Below are positions 7,833 to 16,463 of a DNA stretch of 64,000 bases, in pieces. The first letter of the stretch is position 1. The number at the start of each line of letters is the position of its first letter. Under the pieces are notes generated by a model that saw nothing but the letters and a program-made list of their open reading frames with translations, did not search any database and had not been told where the DNA came from. The position numbers and the translations under genes were made by a program. Source of the DNA: Pelobacter propionicus DSM 2379 (GTDB taxonomy: Bacteria > Desulfobacterota > Desulfuromonadia > Geobacterales > Pseudopelobacteraceae); assembly GCF_000015045.1 (NCBI RefSeq), contig NC_008609.1, positions 2,117,501-2,181,500 on the forward strand. The letters are read 5' to 3'.

Positions 7833-8134
7833 GCCCGGCGTCGGGAACGGTGATACCAAGAGAGCCGGAATGCGCTTCTTCCCGCCCTGTTGTGCTTTCG
7901 ACGTTTCCCGGTTCCTGATCCAGAGTCACGTGGCACTGCGACCTTTCAACAACAGCCAGGCCAGGGAGTAGGTTCCGCATCCCACCGGGAAAAAATCTTT
8001 GTTCTGCTGTTCAGGGGGCTCGTCTGCCGGAGACATTCACGCCTTTCCTCCCCTGGCGCCTTTTCGGCACGACACAGACTGCCCTGGCATGCAGGGATTC
8101 ACGGCGTCTACGCCGGGAGTGGAAGCCATCCCCT

Positions 8135-8163
8135 TTGACGTGGCGCATATGGCGGTATATAGT
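8135..8163 (+). promoter_or_regulatory. Sigma-70 promoter of the efflux operon
   Basis: TTGACG (8135-8140), 17-base spacer, TATAGT (8158-8163), about 70 bp before the adaptor gene. The segment GGCGGTATATAGT is repeated exactly in the promoter at 12469-12497 at the other end of the operon. Confidence 0.65.
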
Positions 8164-8231
8164 TCCTGGCATTATAACGGTTTAGGATCCGCGCAGGCAT
8201 GCTGACGCCCCCTGGGGAGAACGGGTATTCC

Positions 8232-9449
8232 ATGGAACACGAAGACCTGGACCAGTTGAAAATCGACAAGACGGTCACTGCGCCCCGCTCCGGAACTTCC
8301 CGGGGGAGGCGCTTCTGGGCAGCGGGGATTCTGCTGGTCGTCCTGGCGGTCTCCCTCTACGTCAGTGGTGTGCTGCGCCCCGCTGAAACCGTGGAGGTCG
8401 TGACCGTACAACAGATTTTCCCTTCCCAGGGCTTTACCCTGCTCAGCGCCAGCGGCTACGTCGTAGCCCAGCGCAAGGCCGCGGTGGCTTCCAAGGCGAC
8501 CGGTCGCCTGGTCTGGCTGGGGGTCGAGGAGGGGAGTGCCGTCCGCCAGGGGGACGTGATTGCCCGGATCGAAAACGCCGACGTGCTGGCCATCCAGTCC
8601 CAGGCGGCGGCGAACCTGAAGAACTGTCGCGCGGATCTGGACCAGGCCCTGGCGGAACTGCACGACGCCCACCTTTCCTTCAAGCGCTACACGATCCTGC
8701 TCTCCGATGGGGTCGTCTCCAGGGCTGACTTCGATGCGGCCCAGGCTCGCTACCGCAAGGCACAGGCCGCGGTCGCCGGCGCCAGGGCCGCCATCCGGTC
8801 GGCCTCGGCCGCTCTGGATGGCGCCAGGGTAGCGGTGGAGTTCACCTCCATCAGGGCTCCCTTCGACGCAGTGGTGCTGACCAAGAACGCCGATGTGGGG
8901 GATATCGTCACCCCCCTTGCCTCGGCGGCCAACGCCAAGGCGGCGGTGGTTACCATCGCCGACATGGGCTCCCTGCAGGTCGAGGTCGATGTCATGGAAT
9001 CCAGCCTTGAGAAGGTCCGGGTGGGGCAACCGTGCGAGATCCAGCTGGACTCCTTCCCCGACCTGCGCTTTCGCGGAGCTGTCCACATGGTCGTGCCCAC
9101 GGCGGACCGGAGCAAGGCCACCGTGCTGGTCAAGGTCAGGTTCCTGGACTTCGACCGGCGGATCCTGCCGGAGATGAGCGCCAGGGTGGCCTTCCTCTCC
9201 CGGCCGGTGGCAAACAGCGAACAGCGGCCGCGCACAACCATCCCCAGCGCTGCGCTGGTCCGGGGCCGCGGGCGAAACCTGGTCTTCCTGGTGGAGGGCG
9301 ACCGGATCAAGGAGAAACCGGTTAACCTGGGGGTGAAGGTGGGTGACCTGGTGGAGGTGACCAGTGGCGTAAAGAGCGGGGACAGCCTGGTCCTGCGCCC
9401 CGCCGGCAGCCTGCGGGACGGTTCCCGCATCAGCATTCCCGAGAAATGA
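8232..9449 (+). CDS. HlyD/MacA-family periplasmic adaptor of an ABC efflux system
   Basis: 405 residues. One N-terminal membrane anchor (FWAAGILLVVLAVSLYV, about 29-45), then a biotinyl-lipoyl-like half (SGYVVAQRKAAVASKATGRL), a coiled-coil hairpin (about 115-190, Ala/Arg-rich), the second lipoyl half with FTSIRAPFDAVV, and beta-barrel domains to the end. The ATG at 8232 follows GGGGAGAA; an in-frame ATG 33 bases earlier lacks one. Its last four bases overlap the ATPase start (ATGA). The set adaptor, ATPase and two FtsX permeases matches MacAB/DevBCA-like tripartite export, probably with an outer-membrane factor encoded elsewhere. The cargo cannot be told from sequence. Confidence 0.92.
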   Translation: MEHEDLDQLKIDKTVTAPRSGTSRGRRFWAAGILLVVLAVSLYVSGVLRPAETVEVVTVQQIFPSQGFTLLSASGYVVAQRKAAVASKATGRLVWLGVEEGSAVRQGDVIARIENADVLAIQSQAAANLKNCRADLDQALAELHDAHLSFKRYTILLSDGVVSRADFDAAQARYRKAQAAVAGARAAIRSASAALDGARVAVEFTSIRAPFDAVVLTKNADVGDIVTPLASAANAKAAVVTIADMGSLQVEVDVMESSLEKVRVGQPCEIQLDSFPDLRFRGAVHMVVPTADRSKATVLVKVRFLDFDRRILPEMSARVAFLSRPVANSEQRPRTTIPSAALVRGRGRNLVFLVEGDRIKEKPVNLGVKVGDLVEVTSGVKSGDSLVLRPAGSLRDGSRISIPEK

Positions 9450-10141
9450 ACCAGACAAAACCCGACATCGTCCAGATACGGAACCTCTCCAAATCCTATC
9501 GCAGGGGGAGCCAGATCATCCCGGTGCTGGAGGATATCAGCTTCCATATCCCCGACGGCGAATTCCTGGCTCTGATGGGGCCGTCCGGCTCGGGGAAGAG
9601 CACCCTGCTCAACCTGCTGGCCGGGATAGACTGCGCCGACTCCGGCAGCATCCTGATAGGCGGGGTGGATATAACCACCCTGGCCGAGAGGGAACTGGCC
9701 CGCTGGCGCTCCCTGCACGTCGGCTTCATCTTCCAGTTCTACAACCTGATCCCGGTCCTGACCGCCTTCGAGAACGTGGAGCTGCCGCTGCTCCTGACCC
9801 GCCTCTCCCGCGGGGAGCGGCGCGCCCATGTGGAGACGGCCCTCAGGGTGGTGGGGCTTGGGGACCGCATGGACCACTATCCCTCCCAGCTTTCCGGCGG
9901 CCAGCAGCAGCGGGTCGCCATCGCCCGGGCAGTGGTCACCGACCCCACCATCCTGGTGGCCGACGAGCCCACCGGCGACCTTGACCGCGGTTCGGCCGGC
10001 GAGGTCCTGGACCTTATGGAGCGGCTCAACCGGGAATCGGGCAAGACGATCATCATGGTCACCCACGACCCCCGGGCAGCGGAGCGGGCCCGCGTGATCA
10101 GGTATCTGGAAAAGGGCGAGCTGAGCGATGCATCTCGCTAA
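9446..10141 (+). CDS. MacB/LolD-type ABC transporter ATPase
   Basis: 231 residues with Walker A GPSGSGKST (45-53), Q-loop, the signature LSGGQQQR, Walker B ILVADEPTGDLD and the switch His in MVTHDPRAAERA. The pattern belongs to the MacB/LolD/FtsE family that drives mechanotransmission rather than substrate passage through the membrane. It overlaps the adaptor gene by 4 bases and the first permease by 14 bases, so all four genes are translationally coupled. Confidence 0.96.
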   Translation: MNQTKPDIVQIRNLSKSYRRGSQIIPVLEDISFHIPDGEFLALMGPSGSGKSTLLNLLAGIDCADSGSILIGGVDITTLAERELARWRSLHVGFIFQFYNLIPVLTAFENVELPLLLTRLSRGERRAHVETALRVVGLGDRMDHYPSQLSGGQQQRVAIARAVVTDPTILVADEPTGDLDRGSAGEVLDLMERLNRESGKTIIMVTHDPRAAERARVIRYLEKGELSDASR

Positions 10142-11285
10142 GCTGCTCTTCAGAAATGCCTTCCGCCACCGCCTGCGCACCTCCCTGACGATCCTCGGCA
10201 TCACCATCGCCATCCTCTCCTTCGGCATGCTGCGCACGGTGATCAGCGCCTGGTACGCCGGCGTGGACGCCTCGTCCGCCAGCCGCCTGGTCACCCGCAA
10301 CGCCATCTCCCTGGTATTCTCCCTGCCCCTCTCCTACAAAGAGCGCATCCGCCAGGTTGACGGCGTCCAGCAGGTCTCCTACGGCAGCTGGTTCGGCGGC
10401 CTCTACATCGACGAAAAGAACTTCTTCCCCAACTTCGCCGTGGAAACCGAGCAGTACCTGAAGCTCTACCCCGAGTACGTCCTATCCCCGGAACAGCTGG
10501 CCGCCACCATCCGCGACCGCAAGGGGTGCGTGGCCGGCCGCAAGCTGGCGGAGCGCTTCCGTTGGAAGATCGGCGACAGCATCGTGCTCAAGGGAACCAT
10601 CTATCCGGGTGAATGGGAGTTCGTGCTGCGGGGCATCTACCGGGGCAGGGAAAAGACCGTGGACGAGACCCAGCTGTTCTTCAACTGGGACTACCTGAAC
10701 GAGACCATGAAGAAGACGGTGCCCCGCCGGGCCAATCAGGTGGGCTTCTACATGGTCGGGGTGACCTCCCCCAGCAGGGCGGCGGATGTGGCCCTGGCCA
10801 TCGACCGGCTCTTCAGGAACTCCCTGGCCGAGACCCTGACCGAGACGGAGAAGGCCTTCCAGCTGGGCTTCATCTCCATGACCGAGGCGATCGTCATCGC
10901 CATCCAGCTGGTCTCCTTCGTGGTGATCGTCATCATCATGGCGGTGGTGGCCAACACCATGGCCATGACGGCGCGGGAACGCATCGCTGAGTACGCGGTG
11001 TTCAAGACCCTGGGCTTCCGCGGCTACCACATCGCCGGCCTGATCCTGGGCGAATCGCTGCTGATCACCATGACCGGCTGCATCCTGGGCATCGCCCTCA
11101 CCTTTCCGGCTGCCAGCGCCTTCGGCAGCGCCCTGTCCGCCTACTTCCCGATCTTCAACGTGGCCCCCTCCACAATCTGGCTGGACCTTCTGGCAGCCCT
11201 GCTGGTGGCGCTGGTGGCGGCGATCTTCCCCGCCTGGCGCGCCACGACCATCCCCATCGCCGATGGCCTGCGGAGGATCGGCTGA
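10128..11285 (+). CDS. MacB-type ABC permease with periplasmic domain (FtsX fold), first copy
   Basis: 385 residues: one N-terminal membrane helix after LRTSLTILGITIAI, a long extracytoplasmic MacB periplasmic core domain (about 45-255) and three C-terminal helices (about 265-285, 310-340, 355-372), the FtsX arrangement. MTARERIAEYAVFKTLGFR is the family coupling loop after the second helix. It is followed after two bases by a second, related permease, so the membrane part is a heterodimer rather than the homodimer of classical MacB. Confidence 0.93.
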   Translation: MHLAKLLFRNAFRHRLRTSLTILGITIAILSFGMLRTVISAWYAGVDASSASRLVTRNAISLVFSLPLSYKERIRQVDGVQQVSYGSWFGGLYIDEKNFFPNFAVETEQYLKLYPEYVLSPEQLAATIRDRKGCVAGRKLAERFRWKIGDSIVLKGTIYPGEWEFVLRGIYRGREKTVDETQLFFNWDYLNETMKKTVPRRANQVGFYMVGVTSPSRAADVALAIDRLFRNSLAETLTETEKAFQLGFISMTEAIVIAIQLVSFVVIVIIMAVVANTMAMTARERIAEYAVFKTLGFRGYHIAGLILGESLLITMTGCILGIALTFPAASAFGSALSAYFPIFNVAPSTIWLDLLAALLVALVAAIFPAWRATTIPIADGLRRIG

Positions 11286-11287
11286 CC

Positions 11288-12454
11288 ATGGCCATACCCT
11301 TTTCCTACAGCCTGCGCAACCTCTGGACCCGCCGCCTGACCACGGTGCTGACCGCCTCGGGCATGGCCCTGGTGGTGTTCGTCTTCGCCTCCATACTCAT
11401 GCTCTCCGAGGGGCTCAGGAAGACCCTGGTGCAGACCGGCTCAGCGGACAACGTGGTGGTGATCCGCAAGGGATCTGCCTCGGAGGTGCAGAGCGGGATC
11501 GAGCGCGCCCAGGCGGCCGTGGTGGAGACCGAACCCCAGGTGACCCTGGGCGAGCGTGGGCGCCGTCTCCTGGCCAGGGAGCTCTTGGTGCTGATCAACC
11601 TGCCCAAGCGGGGAAGCGGCACCACCTCCCAGGTGACCATCCGCGGCATCCAGCCGGAGTCGCTGCTGCTGCGCCCCCAGGTCAGGCTGATCAGGGGGAG
11701 GATGCCTAGGCCCGGATCATCGGAGATCATGGCCGGGGCCAGCATCGCCCGGCGATTCCGGGGAGGCGGCATGGGAGAAGTGCTGCGCTTCGCCATGCGC
11801 GACTGGACCGTGGTGGGAATCTTCGACGCCGGCAACCGGGCGTTCAGCTCGGAGATCTGGGGCGACGCCGACCAGCTCATGCAGGCCTTCCGGCGTCCGG
11901 TGTACTCCTCGCTGATCTTCAAGCTGGCCGACTCGTCGGCCTTTGGTGCGGTGAAGCAACGCATCGAGAACGACCCCCGCCTGACCCTGGAGGCGCGGCG
12001 GGAGACGACGTACTATGCCGACCAGTCGGAGATGATGGCCACCTTTCTCAATATCCTGGGGCTGTCGCTGACGGTGATCTTTTCCCTGGGCGCCATCATC
12101 GGTGCCATGATCACCATGTACTCCGCCGTGGCCAACCGCACCGGCGAGATCGGCACCCTGCGGGCGCTGGGCTTCCAGCGCAGGAGCATCCTTGTGGCCT
12201 TCCTGCTGGAGTCGCTGCTGCTGGGCCTGGTGGGCGGCTGCGTCGGCCTCTTCTTTGCCTCTTTTCTGCAACTCTTCACCATCTCCACCCTCAACTTCCA
12301 GACTTTTTCCGAGCTGGCCTTCAGCTTCACCCTCACCGTCGGTATCTTCTACAAATCGTTGCTCTTCTCCCTGATCATGGGATTCATCGGCGGCGTGCTG
12401 CCGGCCTTCCGCGCCTCGCGGAAGACCATCGTCGAGGCGCTGCGGGTGACCTGA
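11288..12454 (+). CDS. MacB-type ABC permease with periplasmic domain (FtsX fold), second copy
   Basis: 388 residues with the same plan as its partner: N-terminal helix (LTTVLTASGMALVVFVFA), an extracytoplasmic domain (about 45-250) and three helices near the C-terminus, with the coupling motif ANRTGEIGTLRALGFQRR. It ends the operon. The two permeases differ clearly in sequence, consistent with an old duplication and an asymmetric transporter. Confidence 0.93.
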   Translation: MAIPFSYSLRNLWTRRLTTVLTASGMALVVFVFASILMLSEGLRKTLVQTGSADNVVVIRKGSASEVQSGIERAQAAVVETEPQVTLGERGRRLLARELLVLINLPKRGSGTTSQVTIRGIQPESLLLRPQVRLIRGRMPRPGSSEIMAGASIARRFRGGGMGEVLRFAMRDWTVVGIFDAGNRAFSSEIWGDADQLMQAFRRPVYSSLIFKLADSSAFGAVKQRIENDPRLTLEARRETTYYADQSEMMATFLNILGLSLTVIFSLGAIIGAMITMYSAVANRTGEIGTLRALGFQRRSILVAFLLESLLLGLVGGCVGLFFASFLQLFTISTLNFQTFSELAFSFTLTVGIFYKSLLFSLIMGFIGGVLPAFRASRKTIVEALRVT

Positions 12455-12468
12455 TGTTCTCTTCGTCT

Positions 12469-12497
12469 TTGACGTAAAGAGCAGGGCGGTATATAGT
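12469..12497 (+). promoter_or_regulatory. Sigma-70 promoter for the downstream membrane protein gene
   Basis: TTGACG (12469-12474), 17-base spacer, TATAGT (12492-12497). It shares TTGACGT and GGCGGTATATAGT with the promoter at 8135-8163. It sits right after the last efflux gene and about 110 bp before the ATG at 12606. Confidence 0.6.
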
Positions 12498-12605
12498 GCT
12501 AAAATTAAAATACATTTCAGGACAATATCCCAACATCAAACCAAATCTCGCGGTTGACTCAAAAAAACGTCAGGTAAATCCTCTGCAGTTAGGTCTCTAT
12601 CGTAA

Positions 12606-13115
12606 ATGGAAACATTCGAACGCCCATATAAGCAAGTCTCGCGCGTCAAAGCGCTATTGCTCTTCTTCTTCCGCCCCAAAGCATTTGTCGAGTTTGCAGC
12701 CGAGCACGACATCGCATGGCTACTTTGTGACAGTCCTGAAATAAGGGCTGACTACCTACGAGGCGAATACAAGCCCAACGTCGCGCAGCATCATGATGAC
12801 GCCAAGCAAAGGGCGGAAGCCCTTCGTCGCTCACTACTCCATGCTGCAATGGTTGTCTTGGTCACGGCCTTACTTGGCCTCGTTACTGGGCTACTACTTC
12901 AACGTCAGGTCGGAATGCTTGCTACCTTTGCAAGCAATATTCTTCAGGCCGTCGCCGTAGGCATTATCCTTTGGGCCACACTTTGGCAACTCACCAGAGA
13001 TCTTCAGAGTTTTGGAGGCAACAGCCTCCCGGAGCGTGTACACAGCTGGATCTTTAACGCCCTGTACATCATTGGCACATTTATACTATTCATCGTCTAT
13101 GGCTGGCAGACCTAA
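12606..13115 (+). CDS. Membrane protein of unknown function
   Basis: 169 residues, not recognised. The N-terminal 70 residues are soluble and charged (with FFFRPKAFVEFAAEHDIAWLL), followed by three probable membrane helices at about 78-98, 103-125 and 148-166. Codon and base use are visibly more AT-rich than in the efflux operon upstream. The start is the ATG at 12606; no strong ribosome site precedes it. It has its own promoter candidate and is followed by transposon-like debris, so it may have arrived by transfer. No function is proposed. Confidence 0.7.
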   Translation: METFERPYKQVSRVKALLLFFFRPKAFVEFAAEHDIAWLLCDSPEIRADYLRGEYKPNVAQHHDDAKQRAEALRRSLLHAAMVVLVTALLGLVTGLLLQRQVGMLATFASNILQAVAVGIILWATLWQLTRDLQSFGGNSLPERVHSWIFNALYIIGTFILFIVYGWQT

Positions 13116-13254
13116 GCATGCTATTAGACATAATGTCTGTCGGGGGGCGACCTCAGGGGTCGGGCTTGCTTTGTTGTTTAAACTGTATATACGCCCCCCA
13201 TGGCCCGCAAACAAAGCATACACTATTGGTGAAAAAGCACTTGGTTCCAGACAA

Positions 13255-13326
13255 CGGGGCAGAGAAGTTACTGAAGCCCGCACCCTGACAGCCTGGGCGG
13301 TCTCGGAGTTTTCCGACGCAACCATC
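13255..13326 (+). pseudogene. Possible remnant of a REP-associated tyrosine transposase
   Basis: Within an otherwise unconvincing frame the stretch EARTLTAWAVSEFSDATI (13273-13326) resembles the helix-turn-helix end of TnpA-REP/Y1 transposases (pattern ARSLLCYWAVRELG). Nothing of the catalytic HUH region is seen upstream, so at most a short decayed tail remains. The call rests on a short similarity from memory and on the repeat element that follows directly. Confidence 0.3.
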
Positions 13327-13357
13327 AGGGAAACACAGGGATCAGGGAAACACAGGG
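13324..13357. repeat. Perfect 17-bp tandem duplication
   Basis: ATCAGGGAAACACAGGG occurs twice without gap at 13324-13340 and 13341-13357. The second copy runs into the left arm of the inverted-repeat element that starts at 13354. Confidence 0.9.
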
Positions 13358-13529
13358 GTCAGAGCTCAACACTTGACATACTGTTACGACCCGGAAGCTG
13401 CCCGAGAGGCGCTTGCCGACAAAATGGAAGAGGAAATCAAGCCGTTTCAGCGGGCGGCATGATCGAATAAAGAGGGATCGAGAGGCAGACCTGCGTAATT
13501 GCTTTACCAAATGCGGAGCTCTGACCCCT
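13354..13529. mobile_element. Small inverted-repeat element (MITE/REPIN-like)
   Basis: A perfect 14-bp inverted repeat, AGGGGTCAGAGCTC at 13354-13367 and GAGCTCTGACCCCT at 13516-13529, encloses about 150 bp. GAGCTCTGACCCC-type ends are, from memory, common next to REP-associated transposases. The interior holds a short open stretch (YDPEAAREALADK, about 13380-13460) that looks like the tail of a lost gene. Non-autonomous: no transposase inside. Confidence 0.55.
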
Positions 13530-13587
13530 CAGCATGCTTACTCCGCGCTTACAGCAAATATATTACAAAACCCCAGAGGGTCCCCTC

Positions 13588-14871
13588 ATGGCCAATCACC
13601 CCGCCTCCAAAAACACTGCTCGACATATGTACAGAAAATGGGTTCTGTTTGTGCGCAAACTGGGCTTCCCGCTGAAGATCACGCCACATATCCCAACCGC
13701 TTGCATAACGGGCAGTGTGGGAAAAACAACGACGTGCCGAATGGTTGCATCTATTTTGCGGGAAACGGGCAAAACGGTCGCACTGAGCACGACTCTCGGT
13801 ACATATGTGGGAGACAGTCCTCGGTGTATCGGCGATTCTTCAAATGGCCGCCGCGGCAGTCGGTTGTTGGCAGAGCGCCAAGTTGACGCAGGGGTGTTTG
13901 AAATTGCACGAGGCGGTCTCATTAATGAGGGAATGTTGTTTTCCAACTACGATATCGGCGCGCTGCTGAATGTTTACGACAACCACATCGGCCTGAAGGG
14001 GGTTGAGTCTCGGGCCGATCTGGCCAAAGTAAAAAAACAGGTGGTGGTCAATGCCCGGAAAATGGCCATTTTGAACGCGGACGACCCTTTGTGTCTTGGG
14101 GTAAAGAAGGACATTCGTGCCGCGCGCACATGTCTGATCACGATGACTGCTGAGAGCCCCGTTGTGCGCGATCACATGTCCAGGGGGGGCGTAGCTGTTC
14201 GTCAGGAAGGCAACGGGGCAGAGGCGATGATCAGGTTGTACGAGGGCAACAAAATGGTCCTCTCCATGGCAGCTCTGGATATTCCTGCCAGTTGGGGAGG
14301 TCGATATCGGCCAGCAATCAACAATGCCATGTTTGCTGCAGCCATTACGTATGGGCTGGATGTTTCTACACAATCCATACGAGCGGGCTTGCGTAGCTTT
14401 CAGTCAGATGAGGTCAGCAACCCAGGCAGAATGAATTTTTATGACCATCTACCCTGCGGTTTGCTGATTACCTGGGCAGACGGCCCGGAGGCGGCCTGCG
14501 AAATTGCCGATTTTGTGTCCCTCCATACCATTTCAGGGAAAAAGCATCTGATGCTCGCGGCTATGGGAAATCGCCCGGATGCTTTCATCGTGGAGACGGC
14601 GCTGGCGTTTTCGGGCAGATTTGACAGCTACATCAGCACCGACTGGGAAGACTTGCGTGGGCGTGCGCCTGGGGAAGTTGCCGGGCTTCTGGCCAGCGGG
14701 TTCAAAAATGGCGGGGTCGATCAAAGCAGGATAGAAATCGCCACGTCGTATGATGATGGCTTGTCACGTGCATTTGCCAAGCCGTCTCAGGGGGACTTGC
14801 TCGTCATTGTGAGTTTCAGCGGCTGGAGGGCAAAAGAACAGGGCTTGTTCAAAAGCAAAAACATCCCATGA
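13588..14871 (+). CDS. Stand-alone Mur ligase related to the ligase domain of cyanophycin synthetase
   Basis: 427 residues. The ATP-binding P-loop is TGSVGKTTT (about 41-49), followed by GTYVGD and the segment VFEIARGGLINEGM..NYDIGALLNV, then NHIGL and AILNADDP. This order (GD..G.RS..LL, E.ARGG) is characteristic of the C-terminal Mur-ligase part of cyanophycin synthetase rather than MurC/D/E/F. The ATP-grasp half that adds the other amino acid is absent. The C-terminal third is the ligase alpha/beta domain. The start is uncertain: 13588 (weak AGAGGG) or 13534. It overlaps the downstream lipoprotein region and lies beside mobile debris with AT-richer composition, suggesting transfer. It should form an amide bond between a carboxylate and an amine; substrates are unknown. 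Confidence 0.82.
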   Translation: MANHPASKNTARHMYRKWVLFVRKLGFPLKITPHIPTACITGSVGKTTTCRMVASILRETGKTVALSTTLGTYVGDSPRCIGDSSNGRRGSRLLAERQVDAGVFEIARGGLINEGMLFSNYDIGALLNVYDNHIGLKGVESRADLAKVKKQVVVNARKMAILNADDPLCLGVKKDIRAARTCLITMTAESPVVRDHMSRGGVAVRQEGNGAEAMIRLYEGNKMVLSMAALDIPASWGGRYRPAINNAMFAAAITYGLDVSTQSIRAGLRSFQSDEVSNPGRMNFYDHLPCGLLITWADGPEAACEIADFVSLHTISGKKHLMLAAMGNRPDAFIVETALAFSGRFDSYISTDWEDLRGRAPGEVAGLLASGFKNGGVDQSRIEIATSYDDGLSRAFAKPSQGDLLVIVSFSGWRAKEQGLFKSKNIP

Positions 14872-14900
14872 ACGAGACATCGCACAAGGAGGCAGAAGCC

Positions 14901-16130
14901 ATGGGAAGATCAGCTTCAGGTGCCGTGACGGCACTTATCACGATTGCCCTGCTCGCGGCTTTCGGCTGCGACGGCAATCAGAACACGACCCTGGCAGCGG
15001 CGGGCGACGGGCCGGCCCTGACCCGCACGCTGCTTTTGTCCGGGCTGGAAAAACCCTGGGATCTGGCCTTCACCCCCGACGGCGCCCTGCTGTTCACGGA
15101 GAAGTGCCGCGGGCTCTCGGCGCGACGTGCGGACGGCAGCGTGAAGCGACTGTTCGGCACAAAGGGCTCGGCCCTGGTGGCCGATGATCTCTTCTGCAGC
15201 GGCCAGAGCGGCATGAACGGGGTGGCCGTGGATCCGGACTTCACCCGCAACCGCTATGTCTACGTCTACATGGCATCCAGACTGAGCAACCCGGCGACGA
15301 ACCGCGTCGTACGCCTGCGGGTGGATCGGGGTTATACCAGCGTGGGCAACCGCAGGGACATCGTCAGCGACATCCCCTTCAAGCACAGGGCCAACCGCTG
15401 GGGCGGTCCCGGAACCCACAGCGGTGGCCGCATCCGCTTCAGCCCAACTGACCGGTTCCTCTACGTCACCACGGGCGACAACCACAACGGCCCGCTCCCC
15501 CAGGACCTGACCCGACTGGGGGGCAAGACCCTGCGCATAGACCGCGACGGCAGAGCAGCGCCCGGCAATGCTACACCGGCTAAGGGCGATGGACGCATCT
15601 TCACCTGGGGACACCGCAACGTGCAGGGGATCGCCTTCCGTCCCGTCAGCGGCCAGCCATTTGCCTGCGAGCACGGCCCGGGACACAGCGACGAGGTAAC
15701 GCCGCTCATCGCCGGGGGCAACGGCGGATGGGACCCGAAGCCCGGGCCGGGCGTTGCCTGCGAGGATGACTACTGCGGCTACGTCTCCAACAGGGCGGAC
15801 GGCAGGCCGACGCCGATGACCGACCTGGACCGGTTCCCCGCGGCGCTCCCTCCCTCCTGGAACAACGGCGGCAGATCACAGGGGATGAGCCCCTGCGTCT
15901 TCCTGAGCGGCCCCCAGTGGAAGGGGTGGGACGGCCGGCTGGCGGTGGGCTTTTTGCGCGGCAAACGCATCGAGATGCTGCAGCTTGACAGGACGGGCAG
16001 GACTATTGCAACATCGACCGTCCCCGACATCCCGGCCGAGCGCATCCGCACGCTGGTCCAGGGGCCGGACAACGCTCTGTACGTATCCACCGACGGCGGA
16101 GAAATCTGGAAACTCACCCCGCGCCCCTGA
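14901..16130 (+). CDS. PQQ-type glucose/sorbosone dehydrogenase-like lipoprotein
   Basis: 409 residues. A signal peptide with lipobox LLAAFGC gives an exported lipoprotein. The mature part is a six-bladed beta-propeller of the soluble aldose sugar dehydrogenase (YliI/GdhB) type: LEKPWDLAFTPDGALLFTEK, MNGVAVDPDF, GGRIRFSPTDRFLYVTTGD, FTWGHRNVQGIAF, CEHGPGHSDEV and the last blade GPDNALYVSTDGGEIWKL. The HGPG..DEV segment lines the cofactor site in relatives. The start follows AAGGAGG at 14886; a longer frame begins inside the ligase gene (ATGA at 14868), so the two genes are adjacent or overlapping and likely one transcript. It would oxidise sugars or aldehydes outside the inner membrane if PQQ is available. 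Confidence 0.88.
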   Translation: MGRSASGAVTALITIALLAAFGCDGNQNTTLAAAGDGPALTRTLLLSGLEKPWDLAFTPDGALLFTEKCRGLSARRADGSVKRLFGTKGSALVADDLFCSGQSGMNGVAVDPDFTRNRYVYVYMASRLSNPATNRVVRLRVDRGYTSVGNRRDIVSDIPFKHRANRWGGPGTHSGGRIRFSPTDRFLYVTTGDNHNGPLPQDLTRLGGKTLRIDRDGRAAPGNATPAKGDGRIFTWGHRNVQGIAFRPVSGQPFACEHGPGHSDEVTPLIAGGNGGWDPKPGPGVACEDDYCGYVSNRADGRPTPMTDLDRFPAALPPSWNNGGRSQGMSPCVFLSGPQWKGWDGRLAVGFLRGKRIEMLQLDRTGRTIATSTVPDIPAERIRTLVQGPDNALYVSTDGGEIWKLTPRP

Positions 16131-16463
16131 CCGCTTGAAGACAGGGGCTGTACGCTCGGCGTTAGCCTTCAAGGCGCACGGGTGGTAAGCGGTCACGCAG
16201 TCGAGTCCGATCCGATGAAATGCCGTACGGCTTTCTTTGATTTCATTTGATTAACCCTGCGTAATCAAGTAAAGTACCACCTCAATTCAGCCAGCGGCAG
16301 GAATCATCCGCCGCTGTTACCTCGCCCTGTTGCGCAACCAGGTGAAGTTTGGCCACTCGTGCAAGGTGAACGCACCTGCCGAGAAAGCACTCTCCCCTCA
16401 CCTCTTCGACGATGGCGCACCGAACCTGAACGAGTGAGGGGGTGAGATGATGGAGTCAGATGA
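16131..16463. other. Intergenic region with one inverted repeat
   Basis: About 330 bp with no convincing gene. TTGATTA and TAATCAA (16247-16268, 8-base spacer) form a perfect 7-bp inverted repeat upstream of the large histidine kinase, a possible operator; the remainder is unremarkable. Confidence 0.35.
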
